Shown: one piece after another, positions 1 to 7,676 of the stretch
How the letters are laid out: the number at the start of each line of letters is the position of its first letter
How positions within the stretch are numbered: the stretch's first letter is position 1
Source: Rhodocyclaceae bacterium
GTDB taxonomy: Bacteria; Pseudomonadota; Gammaproteobacteria; Burkholderiales; Rhodocyclaceae
Direction of reading: 5' to 3'
NCBI GenBank assembly: GCA_020445805.1
Contig: JAGRFX010000014.1
Coordinates: 1-39,259 of the forward strand
Length of the DNA stretch: 39,259 nt
Translations under genes and position numbers: made by a program
Notes under the pieces: generated by a model
Seen by the model: the letters and a program-made list of their open reading frames with translations, nothing else
Told to the model about the DNA's origin: nothing
Database searches by the model: none

Positions 1-721
1 CCACGTGCAGGTACTCGTCCTGGCTGAAGGGATAGAAGGAGAGCCACAGGCCGAAGCGCTCCGAGAGGGAGATCTTCTCCTCGACCGCCTCGCCCGGGTG
101 GACCTCGCCGTCCACGTGGCGGGCCTGGAGGTTCTCGTCCATGTACTCCGGCATGAGGTGGCGCCGGTTGGAGGTGGCGTAGATGAGGACGTTGTCGGCG
201 ACCGCCGCGACCGATCCGTCGAGCACGCTCTTGAGGGCCTTGTAGGCGGCCTCGCCCTCCTCGAAGGAGAGGTCGTCGCAGAACAGGATGAAGCGCTCGG
301 GCCGATTGCGGACGAGCTCGACGATGTCGGGCAGGTCGATCAGGTCGGTCTTGTCCACCTCGATCAATCGCAGGCCCTGCTTTGCGTGGGCGGTCAGTAC
401 CGCCTTGACCAGCGAGGACTTGCCGGTGCCCCGGGCACCCGTGAGCAGGACATTGTTGGCATGGCGTCCGGCCAGGAACTGGCGGGTGTTCTGCTCGATC
501 CGCTGCTTCTGCTGGTCCACGTCCTTGAGATCGGAGAGGCGGATGCGGTGGGGGGCCGTGACGGGCTCCAGCTGGGCGCGGCCCTGACGCCGGCGCCAGC
601 GGAAGGCCGTGGCGGCGTTCCAGTCGGGGGCCTCGACCGGTCCCGGGAGCAGGGACTCCAGGCGGTCGAGCACGCGCTCGGCGCGCGCCAGCAGCGCCAC
701 GAGCTCAGGGCTTGCGTTCAT
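1..721 (-). CDS. DUF815-family AAA+ ATPase (C-terminus cut by window edge)
   Basis: About 240 residues are visible, read leftward off the window edge. After a roughly 80-residue N-terminal helical part comes a P-loop, GARGTGKS at residues 95-102, and a Walker B-like strand RFILFCDDLSFE near 143-154. These are followed by a YATSNRRHLMPEYM segment (sensor-1-like asparagine) and a LSERFGLWLSFYPFSQDEYL segment. This order is typical of the DUF815 (COG2607) family of predicted cytoplasmic AAA+ ATPases, which are usually about 280-290 aa; their substrate is unknown. The start at 721 overlaps the end of the 37-aa membrane protein gene by 17 nt, so the two are probably translationally coupled. The family call is firm; the function is not known. 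Confidence 0.88.
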   Translation of the reverse strand, partial: MNASPELVALLARAERVLDRLESLLPGPVEAPDWNAATAFRWRRRQGRAQLEPVTAPHRIRLSDLKDVDQQKQRIEQNTRQFLAGRHANNVLLTGARGTGKSSLVKAVLTAHAKQGLRLIEVDKTDLIDLPDIVELVRNRPERFILFCDDLSFEEGEAAYKALKSVLDGSVAAVADNVLIYATSNRRHLMPEYMDENLQARHVDGEVHPGEAVEEKISLSERFGLWLSFYPFSQDEYLHV

Positions 722-818
722 CGGTATCGGAGTTCCTGTTCTTGCGGGGCCAGGTGGCCCAGACGATGATGGACAGCAGAGCGAGCGCCACGCCGGCCTC
801 GAGTAGGATCACCCACAT
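705..818 (-). CDS. 37-aa single-pass membrane protein upstream of the DUF815 ATPase
   Basis: A 37-residue peptide starting MWVILLEAGVALALLS: one hydrophobic helix of about 20 residues, then a charged tail (WPRKNRNSDTDERKP). GGAG lies 7 nt before the ATG, which is a good ribosome binding site. Its end overlaps the ATPase start by 17 nt. The strong SD, the clean helix-plus-charged-tail layout and the overlap argue for a real gene. I do not recognise the family. It could be a membrane anchor or partner for the ATPase, but that is inference from position only. Confidence 0.6.
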   Translation of the reverse strand: MWVILLEAGVALALLSIIVWATWPRKNRNSDTDERKP

Positions 819-874
819 CGTGCGTCTCCATGGGGGCTGGCATACAGCCCGGGGGGTGGTTTGCGCCGGCGCCT

Positions 875-880
875 TATACT
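875..880 (+). promoter_or_regulatory. Probable -10 element of mltA
   Basis: TATACT is a 5/6 match to the sigma-70 -10 hexamer. It is placed so that transcription would begin about 28 nt before the mltA start codon. No convincing -35 is seen at 16-18 bp upstream, so the promoter is only tentative. Confidence 0.4.
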
Positions 881-914
881 CGGAGCCTTGCGCCGCGAGT
901 GTAACCGATCCCCG

Positions 915-2159
915 ATGCCTGCTTCCCGCCTCAACCGCCTGCTGGTGGTGGCCGCGCTGGCCCTGCTGGCCGCCTGCGCCAGCCCGCCACCGCCTGCGCC
1001 AGCCTGCCCCATCACCGAGTGTCCGAGCTGTCCGGCCTGCCCACGCTGCCCGAAATGTCCTGAGTTGCCGCCGCCGCCCCCCAAGGCCAGCCCGGAGGTG
1101 GGGCGCCTGAAGGCGAGCACCCTGCAGGCCCTGCCCGACTTCGCTGACGACCGTCTGCTCGAGGCCCTGCCGGCGCTGAAGCAGTCGTGCTCGCGCCTGT
1201 CGGCCCAGGCCACCTGGTCGGGTTTCTGCGCGGGTCTCGCCGCCCTCGGCGAGCGCCCGGACGAGGCGCGCCTCCGGCGCTACCTGTCGGAGACCCTGCA
1301 GCCTTGGCAGGTGCTCAACGCGGATGGATCGGAGGAGGGCCTGGTGACGGGCTACTACGAGCCGCTGATCCGGGGGCGCCTGACGCCGGATGCCGTGGCG
1401 CGCTGGCCGATCCATGGCGTGCCCGACGACCTGGTCGACGTGGAACTGGCCGGTGTCTACCCGGATCTGGCCCGGTTCCGGCTGCGCGGGCGGCTCGAGG
1501 GCAACCGCCTGCTGCCCTACTGGACCCGCGCCGAGATCGAGCGGCTCGGGGCCGAGCTTCCGGCCCCCGTACTGCTGTGGGCCGAAGATCCGATCGAGCT
1601 CTTCTTCCTGCAGGTGCAGGGTTCGGGCCGTGTCGAGCTGCCCGATGGCAGCCGGATCCGGATCGGCTATGCGGACCAGAACGGACATCCGTATGTATCG
1701 ATCGGCCGCTGGCTGATCGACCAGGGCGAGATGACGCTGGCCCAGGCCTCGATGGACGGCATCAAGGCCTGGGCCGCGACCCACCCGGAGCGACTCTCCG
1801 CGCTGCTGGGGGCCAATCCGAGCTATGTGTTCTTCCGCCAGCTGCCGGCCGGCGAGGGCGGGCCGATCGGGGCGCTGGGGGTGCCGCTCACCGATGGTCG
1901 CAGCATCGCGGTCGATCCGCGCAGCGTGCCGCTTGGTGCGCCGGTCTTCATCGACGCCACCGAACCCAACAGCACGCAACCGCTGCGACGGCTGGTGGTC
2001 GCGCAGGATACCGGCAGTGCCATCAAGGGCGGCGTGCGGGCCGATTTCTTCTGGGGCTTCGGTGGGGAGGCGGGTCGCAAGGCGGGGCGGATGCGGCAGG
2101 CCGGTCGTCTCTGGGTACTGCTGCCGGTGGGCCACGTTCCTGCCCAGGCTGCACCATAA
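915..2159 (+). CDS. mltA: Membrane-bound lytic murein transglycosylase A
   Basis: A 414-aa lipoprotein that cleaves the MurNAc-GlcNAc bond of peptidoglycan at the inner face of the outer membrane. The start at 915 gives a short basic n-region, a hydrophobic stretch and lipobox LLAAC (Cys21); the upstream in-frame ATG at 861 would bury this signal. Family motifs occur in order: GYYEPLIRG, RIGYADQNGHPYVSIGRWL, NPSYVFFR, then the 3D domain with VDPRSVPLG, AQDTGSAIKG (the region of the catalytic aspartate in MltA) and ADFFWG. Length is normal for the family with an added linker. Odd feature: between the lipid-modified Cys and the domain lies a Cys-Pro-rich segment with Cys at 31, 36, 39, 42, 45 and 48, followed by a proline run. 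Confidence 0.95.
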   Translation: MPASRLNRLLVVAALALLAACASPPPPAPACPITECPSCPACPRCPKCPELPPPPPKASPEVGRLKASTLQALPDFADDRLLEALPALKQSCSRLSAQATWSGFCAGLAALGERPDEARLRRYLSETLQPWQVLNADGSEEGLVTGYYEPLIRGRLTPDAVARWPIHGVPDDLVDVELAGVYPDLARFRLRGRLEGNRLLPYWTRAEIERLGAELPAPVLLWAEDPIELFFLQVQGSGRVELPDGSRIRIGYADQNGHPYVSIGRWLIDQGEMTLAQASMDGIKAWAATHPERLSALLGANPSYVFFRQLPAGEGGPIGALGVPLTDGRSIAVDPRSVPLGAPVFIDATEPNSTQPLRRLVVAQDTGSAIKGGVRADFFWGFGGEAGRKAGRMRQAGRLWVLLPVGHVPAQAAP

Positions 2160-2169
2160 CGGGATTTTA

Positions 2170-2217
2170 GGCACCGCAAAGGTGCGTCATTCGATTCAAT
2201 TGCACAAATTCAGTGCG
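2170..2217 (+). promoter_or_regulatory. Two NtrC-like enhancer sites upstream of amt
   Basis: Site 1 (2170-2186) reads GGCACCGCAAAGGTGCG and site 2 (2201-2217) reads TGCACAAATTCAGTGCG. The NtrC consensus is TGCACY-N5-RGTGCA. Both are 17 bp long and their centres are 31 bp apart, about three helical turns, as in the classic glnA enhancer. They lie in a locally AT-rich intergenic region about 103 and 72 bp before the sigma-54 -24 element. A further half-site GGTGCG occurs at 2234-2239. Confidence 0.72.
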
Positions 2218-2278
2218 CTTGATTCGCGAATTTGGTGCGTCAAATTTTCAAGTTATTGAAAATAAAGTGATGGACGTC

Positions 2279-2295
2279 CTGGTATGGTCCTCGCT
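2279..2295 (+). promoter_or_regulatory. Sigma-54 promoter of amt
   Basis: TGGTATGGTCCTCGCT has the invariant -24 GG (2281-2282) and -12 GC (2293-2294) exactly 10 nt apart, with good agreement to TGGCAYR-N4-TTGCW. Transcription would start near 2306, giving a leader of about 23 nt that contains the SD GGAGGT. The two NtrC-like sites upstream support the call. Confidence 0.72.
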
Positions 2296-2328
2296 TCATG
2301 CGCCGCCATTGTGCAATCGGAGGTGGTT

Positions 2329-3531
2329 ATGGAAGAGTTCAAGGTGGGCGGCGACGTCCTGTTCGTCCTGCTGGGCGCCATCATGGTGCTTGCCATGCAT
2401 TCGGGATTCGCATTTCTCGAGCTCGGCACGGTCCGGCGCAAGAACCAGGTCAACGCGCTGGTCAAGATCCTGACCGACTTCGGCATGTCCACCCTGGCCT
2501 ACTTCTTCATCGGCTACACGGTGGCCTACGGCACCAGCTTCCTGGTCGGCGCCCACCAGCTGGCGGCCCAGGGCGGCTACGAGCTGGTGAAGTTCTTCTT
2601 TCTCTTGACCTTCGCCGCGGCGATCCCGGCCATCATTTCGGGCGGCATCGCCGAACGGGCCCGCTTCGCGCCCCAGCTGGTCGCCACCTTCTTCCTGGTC
2701 GGGCTGGTCTATCCCTTCTTCGAGGGCATGGTCTGGAACGGCAACCTGGGTTTCCAGGCCTGGCTTGAAGCGAGCTTCGGCGCCCAGTTCCACGACTTTG
2801 CCGGCAGCGTGGTGGTCCATGCCGTCGGTGGCTGGATCGCGCTGCCCGCCGTGCTGCTGCTGGGCGCGCGTCGCGGCCGCTACCAGAAGAGCGGCGCCAT
2901 CGCGGCGCATCCGCCGTCCAGCATCCCGTTCCTGGCCCTCGGCGCCTGGATCCTGACGGTGGGCTGGTTCGGCTTCAACGTCATGAGCGCCCAGCGCCTG
3001 GAGGCCATCAACGGCCTGGTGGCTCTGAACTCGCTGATGGCCATGGTCGGCGGCACCCTGGCGGCGCTGGTCGCCGGCCGCAATGACCCGGGCTTCGTCC
3101 ACAACGGCCCGCTGGCCGGGCTGGTCGCCGTGTGTGCCGGCTCGGACCTGATGCACCCGGTTGGTGCATTGGTGGTCGGTGCCGTGGCCGGGGTGCTGTT
3201 CGTCCAGTTGTTCACGATCGCCCAGAACCGCTGGAAGATCGACGACGTGCTCGGCGTGTGGCCGCTGCACGGCCTGTGCGGCGCCTGGGGCGGCATCGCG
3301 GCCGGCATCTTCGGCCTCGAGGCGCTCGGCGGGATGGGGGGCATCAGCTTCGGCAGCCAGCTGGTGGGCACCCTGGCCGGTATCGCCGTGGCGCTGGTCG
3401 GTGGCGGACTGGTCTACGGCGGCATCAAGGCGGCGGTGGGGCTGCGGCTGGATCCGGAGTCGGAGTTCGAAGGGGCCGACCTGGCGATCCACAAGATCTC
3501 GGCGACGGCAGAGCACGATACGTCCTGGTAG
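2329..3531 (+). CDS. amt: Ammonium transporter (Amt family)
   Basis: A 400-aa polytopic inner-membrane channel for ammonium/ammonia. Family segments are plain: MHSGFAFLELGTVRRKN at 23-39, SGGIAERARF at 104-113, and the two pore histidines in HDFAGSVVVH (His164) and VWPLHGLCGAWGG (His314). The start at 2329 is chosen because SD GGAGGT sits 5 nt before it; the in-frame ATG at 2284 falls inside the sigma-54 promoter. The gene stands alone without an adjacent glnK, the usual PII partner. The upstream NtrC-like sites and sigma-54 promoter predict induction under nitrogen limitation. Confidence 0.95.
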   Translation: MEEFKVGGDVLFVLLGAIMVLAMHSGFAFLELGTVRRKNQVNALVKILTDFGMSTLAYFFIGYTVAYGTSFLVGAHQLAAQGGYELVKFFFLLTFAAAIPAIISGGIAERARFAPQLVATFFLVGLVYPFFEGMVWNGNLGFQAWLEASFGAQFHDFAGSVVVHAVGGWIALPAVLLLGARRGRYQKSGAIAAHPPSSIPFLALGAWILTVGWFGFNVMSAQRLEAINGLVALNSLMAMVGGTLAALVAGRNDPGFVHNGPLAGLVAVCAGSDLMHPVGALVVGAVAGVLFVQLFTIAQNRWKIDDVLGVWPLHGLCGAWGGIAAGIFGLEALGGMGGISFGSQLVGTLAGIAVALVGGGLVYGGIKAAVGLRLDPESEFEGADLAIHKISATAEHDTSW

Positions 3532-3677
3532 GACGACGGCGGTCCCGGACCGCGCCACCGGAACTGCCCGGCCGCTGCCGCGGCATGCGCTCGACGCCCA
3601 GGGCAAGCGGCTCGTGGCGGGGCCTGGAGGTGGCCGTACGCACGCACGGCAAGACCGTCGTCCGGGCGGGGGCGACT

Positions 3678-3707
3678 GCAAGCCGGGCCGATCGGCCCGG
3701 TGCTTGC
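3678..3707 (+). terminator. Hairpin in the 361-nt gap after amt
   Basis: The arms GCAAGC+CGGGCC and GGCCCG+GCTTGC pair over 12 bp with a GATC loop and a 2-nt bulge on the 3' arm. No U-tract follows, so it is at best a weak or Rho-assisted terminator 150 nt past the amt stop codon. Apart from this, the stretch 3532-3892 shows no convincing ORF; it must carry the promoter of the next gene, but I could not pick one with confidence. Confidence 0.35.
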
Positions 3708-3892
3708 CGGCCAGGTAACCACCTGCAACAATCGGGGCCATAAAGCATCTGCGCAATCGCCCGTGTACCGTGCGTTGCGAAAAGAACTGAACAGGCCGTG
3801 CCGCCCGACCCCAAGTCCGATCTCGCTCGTCCGTCGATCCCGCACCACCGCACGCCCAATGGCCTGCGGCGGTCGCGCGCGGGAGCGATCGG

Positions 3893-5866
3893 GTGACGGC
3901 GGAGGCCATACTCGCCGGGCTCGAGACCCCGCTCTGGGCACTCGATGTGGCTGGCGGAACCCTGCTGTGGAGCAATCCGGCGGCCGACCGGCTGCTGGCC
4001 GAGGGGGCGATCGAGGCCCTGCGCCGGGGGGCGCTTTCGCGCTGCCGCCACGCGCGGCTCGAGGACCTGTACGCCGCGCTCGAGGCCGAGGGGCCGTGTG
4101 ACGAAGTCTGGACGGTGGGCCCGGCTTCTGCGCCGCGGGGGCTGCGATGCCGCTGCACCATTCTGCGCGACGACCCGGGCCGGAAGGCGATCCTGGTCGA
4201 AGGCCGGGGCGACCCTGAACCCGCCCTGGCCGAAGGGTCCGTCGTGGCCGACGGCGGGACCGGAGACAGCGTCGACAGCCTGTTCCATCGCGCCGCCCTG
4301 CCCATGCTGGTGGTGGATCTCGATGACGACGGGCGCATCCTGGGCGGCAACGAGGCGGCAGCCCGACTTTACCGCCTCGAGCGGGAGGCGCTGCTGAAGC
4401 GCGCCCTGTGGCAGCTCGACTCGCGCGGACGTGCGGTGTTGAACGAACTCGAGTCGGCCCTGCGGCGCGAGTCGGCGCCCTGGGGGCGCAGCTGCCTGCA
4501 CCGGGCGCCCGGGGAACTGGCCCGCTCGCTCGAGGTGCATGTCGTCCCCCTGGCCCGGGACGAGCCTTCCAAAGTGCTGGCGATCCTGATCGACGTGTCC
4601 GACGATCGGCGGCTGGCGCGCGAATCGATGGCCCACCAGGAGGCGCTGGAGCGCCTGGTGGCCGAGCGCGATACCCAGCTGACGGCGGCCCGGCGGGCTG
4701 CCGAGGCGGCCAACGAGGCCAAGAGCAACTTCCTGGCGAACATGAGCCACGAGATCCGGACGCCGCTCCACGCCATTTTCGGCATGGCCCAGCTGATCCG
4801 CCGGGACAGCCTCACGCCGCGACAGACCGAGCGGCTCGACAAGCTCGATGTGGCGAGCCGGCACCTGGCCGACGTGATCTCCTCAATCCTGGACCTGTCG
4901 AGCATCGAGAGCGGCAAGGTCAGCCTCTCCGACGACACCTTCGAGCTCAATGCCCTGGTGCGCCGGGTCATGTCGATGCTCGAGGGGCAGGCGATTGCCA
5001 AGGGCCTGCGCTTCGTCTGCGAGGTATCCACCCCCGACATCCTGCTGCAGGGTGATGCGACGCGCCTCCAACAGGCCCTGCTCAACCTGGCCGACAACGC
5101 CGTGAAGTTCACCCACTCGGGGGGCATCACCTTGCGGGCCATCGTCGAGCACGAGGACGCCGGCAAGCTTGGCCTGCGCTTCGAAGTGCGGGATACCGGC
5201 ATCGGCGTGGCGCCCGACCTGATGGCGCGCCTGTTCTCCCCCTTCGAGCAGGCCGACAACTCTTCGACCCGCTCCTACCGGGGCGTCGGCATCGGGCTGG
5301 CCATCACGCGCCGGATCGCGCGGCTGATGGGCGGCGATGCCGGCGGACGCAGCGAGGAGGGGCAGGGCAGCACCTTCTGGCTGTCGGTCACGCTGCTCAA
5401 GGCGGCGCCCGTGCTCGATGCGGCCTGGCTCGACACCGCGCCGGCCGAGGAGATCCTGCGGCGCGACTATTCGGGCTGCCGTGTGCTGCTGGTGGAGGAC
5501 GACCTGATCAACCGCGAGATCGCCATGCTGATGCTGGCCGAAGCGGGCCAGTTCTTCGACGTGGCCTCCGATGGCGAGCAGGCGGTCATGCTGGCCGCCC
5601 GCAGCGACTACGACCTGATCCTGATGGACCTGCAGCTGCCGAAGCTGTCCGGTCAGGAGGCCACGCGACGGATCCGCGAGCTGCCGAACGGCCGCCGCGT
5701 ACCGATCATCGCCCTGACCGCGGACGTCTTCGCCGAGGACCGCGAGAGCTGCTTTGCCGCCGGCATGAACGACTTCGTGGCCAAGCCGATGACCTTCGAT
5801 GTGTTCTGCCGGACGCTGCTGCGCTGGCTGGCAGGGCGACGCAGGCTGGAGTCGAGCCCGCTCTGA
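3893..5866 (+). CDS. Soluble hybrid histidine kinase with PAS-type sensors and C-terminal receiver
   Basis: 657 aa with no transmembrane segment, so a cytoplasmic sensor. Residues 1-110 resemble a degenerate PAS fold and 125-240 a second PAS-like domain. A coiled-coil linker (about 245-275) leads to the HisKA H-box SNFLANMSHEIRTPLH (His286). The ATPase boxes follow: N-box LLNLADNAVKFTH near 396-408, RDTGIGV near 433-439 and GVGIGLAI near 464-471. A receiver domain (529-650) has VEDD at 534-537, phosphoacceptor Asp579 and Lys in AKPM. The start is GTG, with GGGAG upstream. No partner regulator or output gene is adjacent, so the signal and target are unknown. The ligand cannot be read from the PAS sequence. 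Confidence 0.9.
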   Translation: MTAEAILAGLETPLWALDVAGGTLLWSNPAADRLLAEGAIEALRRGALSRCRHARLEDLYAALEAEGPCDEVWTVGPASAPRGLRCRCTILRDDPGRKAILVEGRGDPEPALAEGSVVADGGTGDSVDSLFHRAALPMLVVDLDDDGRILGGNEAAARLYRLEREALLKRALWQLDSRGRAVLNELESALRRESAPWGRSCLHRAPGELARSLEVHVVPLARDEPSKVLAILIDVSDDRRLARESMAHQEALERLVAERDTQLTAARRAAEAANEAKSNFLANMSHEIRTPLHAIFGMAQLIRRDSLTPRQTERLDKLDVASRHLADVISSILDLSSIESGKVSLSDDTFELNALVRRVMSMLEGQAIAKGLRFVCEVSTPDILLQGDATRLQQALLNLADNAVKFTHSGGITLRAIVEHEDAGKLGLRFEVRDTGIGVAPDLMARLFSPFEQADNSSTRSYRGVGIGLAITRRIARLMGGDAGGRSEEGQGSTFWLSVTLLKAAPVLDAAWLDTAPAEEILRRDYSGCRVLLVEDDLINREIAMLMLAEAGQFFDVASDGEQAVMLAARSDYDLILMDLQLPKLSGQEATRRIRELPNGRRVPIIALTADVFAEDRESCFAAGMNDFVAKPMTFDVFCRTLLRWLAGRRRLESSPL

Positions 5867-5874
5867 GGCGGGCT
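5855..5874. terminator. Hairpin between converging kinase and NAD(P)-binding genes
   Basis: AGCCCGC-TCTGAG-GCGGGCT: 7 bp perfect arms, with the kinase stop codon TGA in the loop. It lacks a U-tract on either strand. The location between two converging 3' ends suggests a bidirectional transcription end. Confidence 0.45.
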
Positions 5875-5893
5875 GCCTGTCAGCCCCTGCGGA

Positions 5894-6538
5894 TCAGGCC
5901 GCCGCGACGGTGAAGCGCGCCTGTCGATGGCGCGGCGATTCGAGCTCGTCGACCAGCGCCACCGCCAGGTCGGCCACCGAGATCCCGGCGGGTGCTTCCC
6001 CAGCCATCAGCAACTGGTCGCTCCCCAGGCGGTAGCGGCCGGTGCGCGCGCCCGGCGCCAGAAGGGCGGGCGGCGAGAGGAAAGTCCACTCCAGCCCGGG
6101 TGCCTGCCGAAGCCGTTCGAGCGCCGTGCGGGCTGCCCGCGCGCCGGCCAGGTAAGCCTGCGGGAAGCCATCCGTATCCACCAGCTGGACGCCCGGCGCC
6201 ACGTAGAGACTGCCCGCGCCACCGACGAAGAGCAGGCGCGTGCCCGCCAGGGCGGACATCGCGGCGAGGATCGACTCGGTGCCGCGCAGGTAGTTGTCGT
6301 GGATGTCCGGGTCGGACCAGCCGGGATTGAAGGCGCTGACCACCGCATCGTGGCCCCGCAGTGCCCGGGTGAGCTGCGCGGTGTCGCGGACATCGGCCCG
6401 GGCGGCGATGAGCTGCGGACGGGGGCCAACGCTTTCCGGGTGTCGGGTCAGGGTGGTGACGGTGTGGTCTCGCGCCAGCATTTCGTCGAGCAGGGCGCTG
6501 CCGACGAAACCGGTGGCGCCGATCAGGGCGATTTTCAT
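5894..6538 (-). CDS. NAD(P)-binding Rossmann protein, NAD(P)H dehydrogenase/epimerase-like
   Basis: 214 aa of the atypical short-chain dehydrogenase type (NmrA/YwnB-like, COG2910). The dinucleotide motif GATGFVGSAL is at residues 8-17, followed by DVRDTAQLTRALRGHDAVVSAF and a central LFVGGAGSLYVAPG stretch. The extended-SDR YxxxK pair is not evident, which fits a binding or reductase role more than a classic dehydrogenase. The start at 6538 has GGAG 8 nt upstream; longer versions run into the divergent promoter. It is transcribed away from the LysR gene 100 nt away, the usual arrangement for a regulator and its target. The substrate is unknown. Confidence 0.85.
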   Translation of the reverse strand: MKIALIGATGFVGSALLDEMLARDHTVTTLTRHPESVGPRPQLIAARADVRDTAQLTRALRGHDAVVSAFNPGWSDPDIHDNYLRGTESILAAMSALAGTRLLFVGGAGSLYVAPGVQLVDTDGFPQAYLAGARAARTALERLRQAPGLEWTFLSPPALLAPGARTGRYRLGSDQLLMAGEAPAGISVADLAVALVDELESPRHRQARFTVAAA

Positions 6539-6614
6539 GGGGTGCTCCAGGGTGATGGGGACGGCTGCCACGATAGGCCGATTCCAGACCTTCAAGAAGT
6601 CGCGATATGATCGA

Positions 6615-6625
6615 TTCACTGTGAA
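6615..6625. promoter_or_regulatory. Palindrome in the divergent LysR/dehydrogenase promoter region
   Basis: TTCAC-T-GTGAA is a perfect 11-bp palindrome 14 bp before the LysR start and 77 bp before the divergent gene. It is a candidate operator, though it lacks the fixed T-N11-A length of a standard LysR box. Confidence 0.35.
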
Positions 6626-6638
6626 GCTGAGCTAAACA

Positions 6639-7541
6639 ATGCACGATCTCAAGCGCATGGCGGTTTTCGCCGCGGTGGCCAGCGCCGGGTCCCTGGGCGG
6701 GGCCGCACGCCAGCTCGGGATGTCCACCTCGGCCGTCAGCCAGCACCTGCAGCTGCTCGAGCGTGCGGCCGGGCTGCGGCTGGTGAATCGCACCACGCGC
6801 CGCATGGCGCTGACCGACGCGGGGCAGGCGTTTGCGGCCCACTGCCAGGCCATGGTGCAGAGCGCGGACGCGGCCTGGCGATTTGTCGAGCAGGACCGCG
6901 AAGTGCTCTCGGGCACCCTGCGGATCGCGGCGCCGATGGGGTTTGCGCGGCACATCGCGCCGGCGCTTGCGCCGCTGCTGGAGGCGAACCCGTCCCTGCA
7001 GCTCGACCTTCGGGTCTCCGACGAGTTGATCGACCTGGTCACCGAGCGCATCGACCTGGCCCTACGGGGCGGCCGGCTGCCGGACTCCGGGTGGATCGCA
7101 CGGCGGCTGTGCACCCTCGATCGCGTCATCTGCGCGTCGCCGGCCTACCTGGCGCGCCTTGGTACGCCGCAGCAGCCGGATGACCTGGACCGGCATCGCT
7201 GGCTCGGGCCGACCGGTGGCGGGACCGGCATGGGCCTCGAGCTGGCGGGCCTGGCGGGCGAGGCCGTGTCCTGGCGCGGTGCGGCCACGGTGCTCAGCAA
7301 CCACCAGCAGAGCCTCGAGCAGCTGTGTGTCGGTGGCCTCGGCCTGGCGGTCCTGGTTCGGGCGGATGTCGAGGCCTGCCTCCAGGCGGGGTCCCTGCGG
7401 GTGGTGCTGCCGGACTGGCGTCTCGAGGGCATACCCATCTGGGCCGTGACCGGGACGCGCGCGCCCTGGCCGGCCCGCGTCTCGCGTGCCGAGGCGGCCC
7501 TCCGGGGCCACCTGGCGGGGCTGGCCGGGGCCAGAGTGTGA
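6639..7541 (+). CDS. LysR-family transcriptional regulator
   Basis: 300 aa, standard length. The N-terminal winged helix-turn-helix covers residues about 3-62 (FAAVASAGSLGGAARQLGMS, then SAVSQHLQLLERAAGLRLVNRTTR and LTDAG). A periplasmic-binding-protein-like effector domain follows from about 90 (GTLRIAAPMGFARHIAPAL to the C-terminus). It most resembles the subgroup that regulates a divergently transcribed oxidoreductase. It probably controls the NAD(P)-binding gene 5894-6538 and itself; the effector molecule is not deducible. Confidence 0.92.
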   Translation: MHDLKRMAVFAAVASAGSLGGAARQLGMSTSAVSQHLQLLERAAGLRLVNRTTRRMALTDAGQAFAAHCQAMVQSADAAWRFVEQDREVLSGTLRIAAPMGFARHIAPALAPLLEANPSLQLDLRVSDELIDLVTERIDLALRGGRLPDSGWIARRLCTLDRVICASPAYLARLGTPQQPDDLDRHRWLGPTGGGTGMGLELAGLAGEAVSWRGAATVLSNHQQSLEQLCVGGLGLAVLVRADVEACLQAGSLRVVLPDWRLEGIPIWAVTGTRAPWPARVSRAEAALRGHLAGLAGARV

Positions 7542-7676
7542 AACTGTGATTCGGCGGTGGGCCTGCGGGGGTGCAAGGGCCGGATCCGCGTAACGCATCA
7601 CTAAAGCGATAGGCCGCTCCACCGTAATCTTTGCAAATCAGTCACTTTCCGATTTGGCGCAGCGCGCCGCCCGACC

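Noticed and set aside
1010..1062. Zinc ribbon or ferredoxin site in MltA
   Set aside because: The CPxCP spacing does not match a known zinc or Fe-S motif and the segment is secreted; I report it only as an unusual linker.
2223..2239. Third NtrC site upstream of amt
   Set aside because: Only the right half (GGTGCG) matches; the left half TTCGCG does not, so I count it as a half-site only.
2296..4350. 684-aa minus-strand ORF
   Set aside because: Spans the amt gene, an intergenic hairpin and the start of the kinase on the other strand; no recognisable domain.
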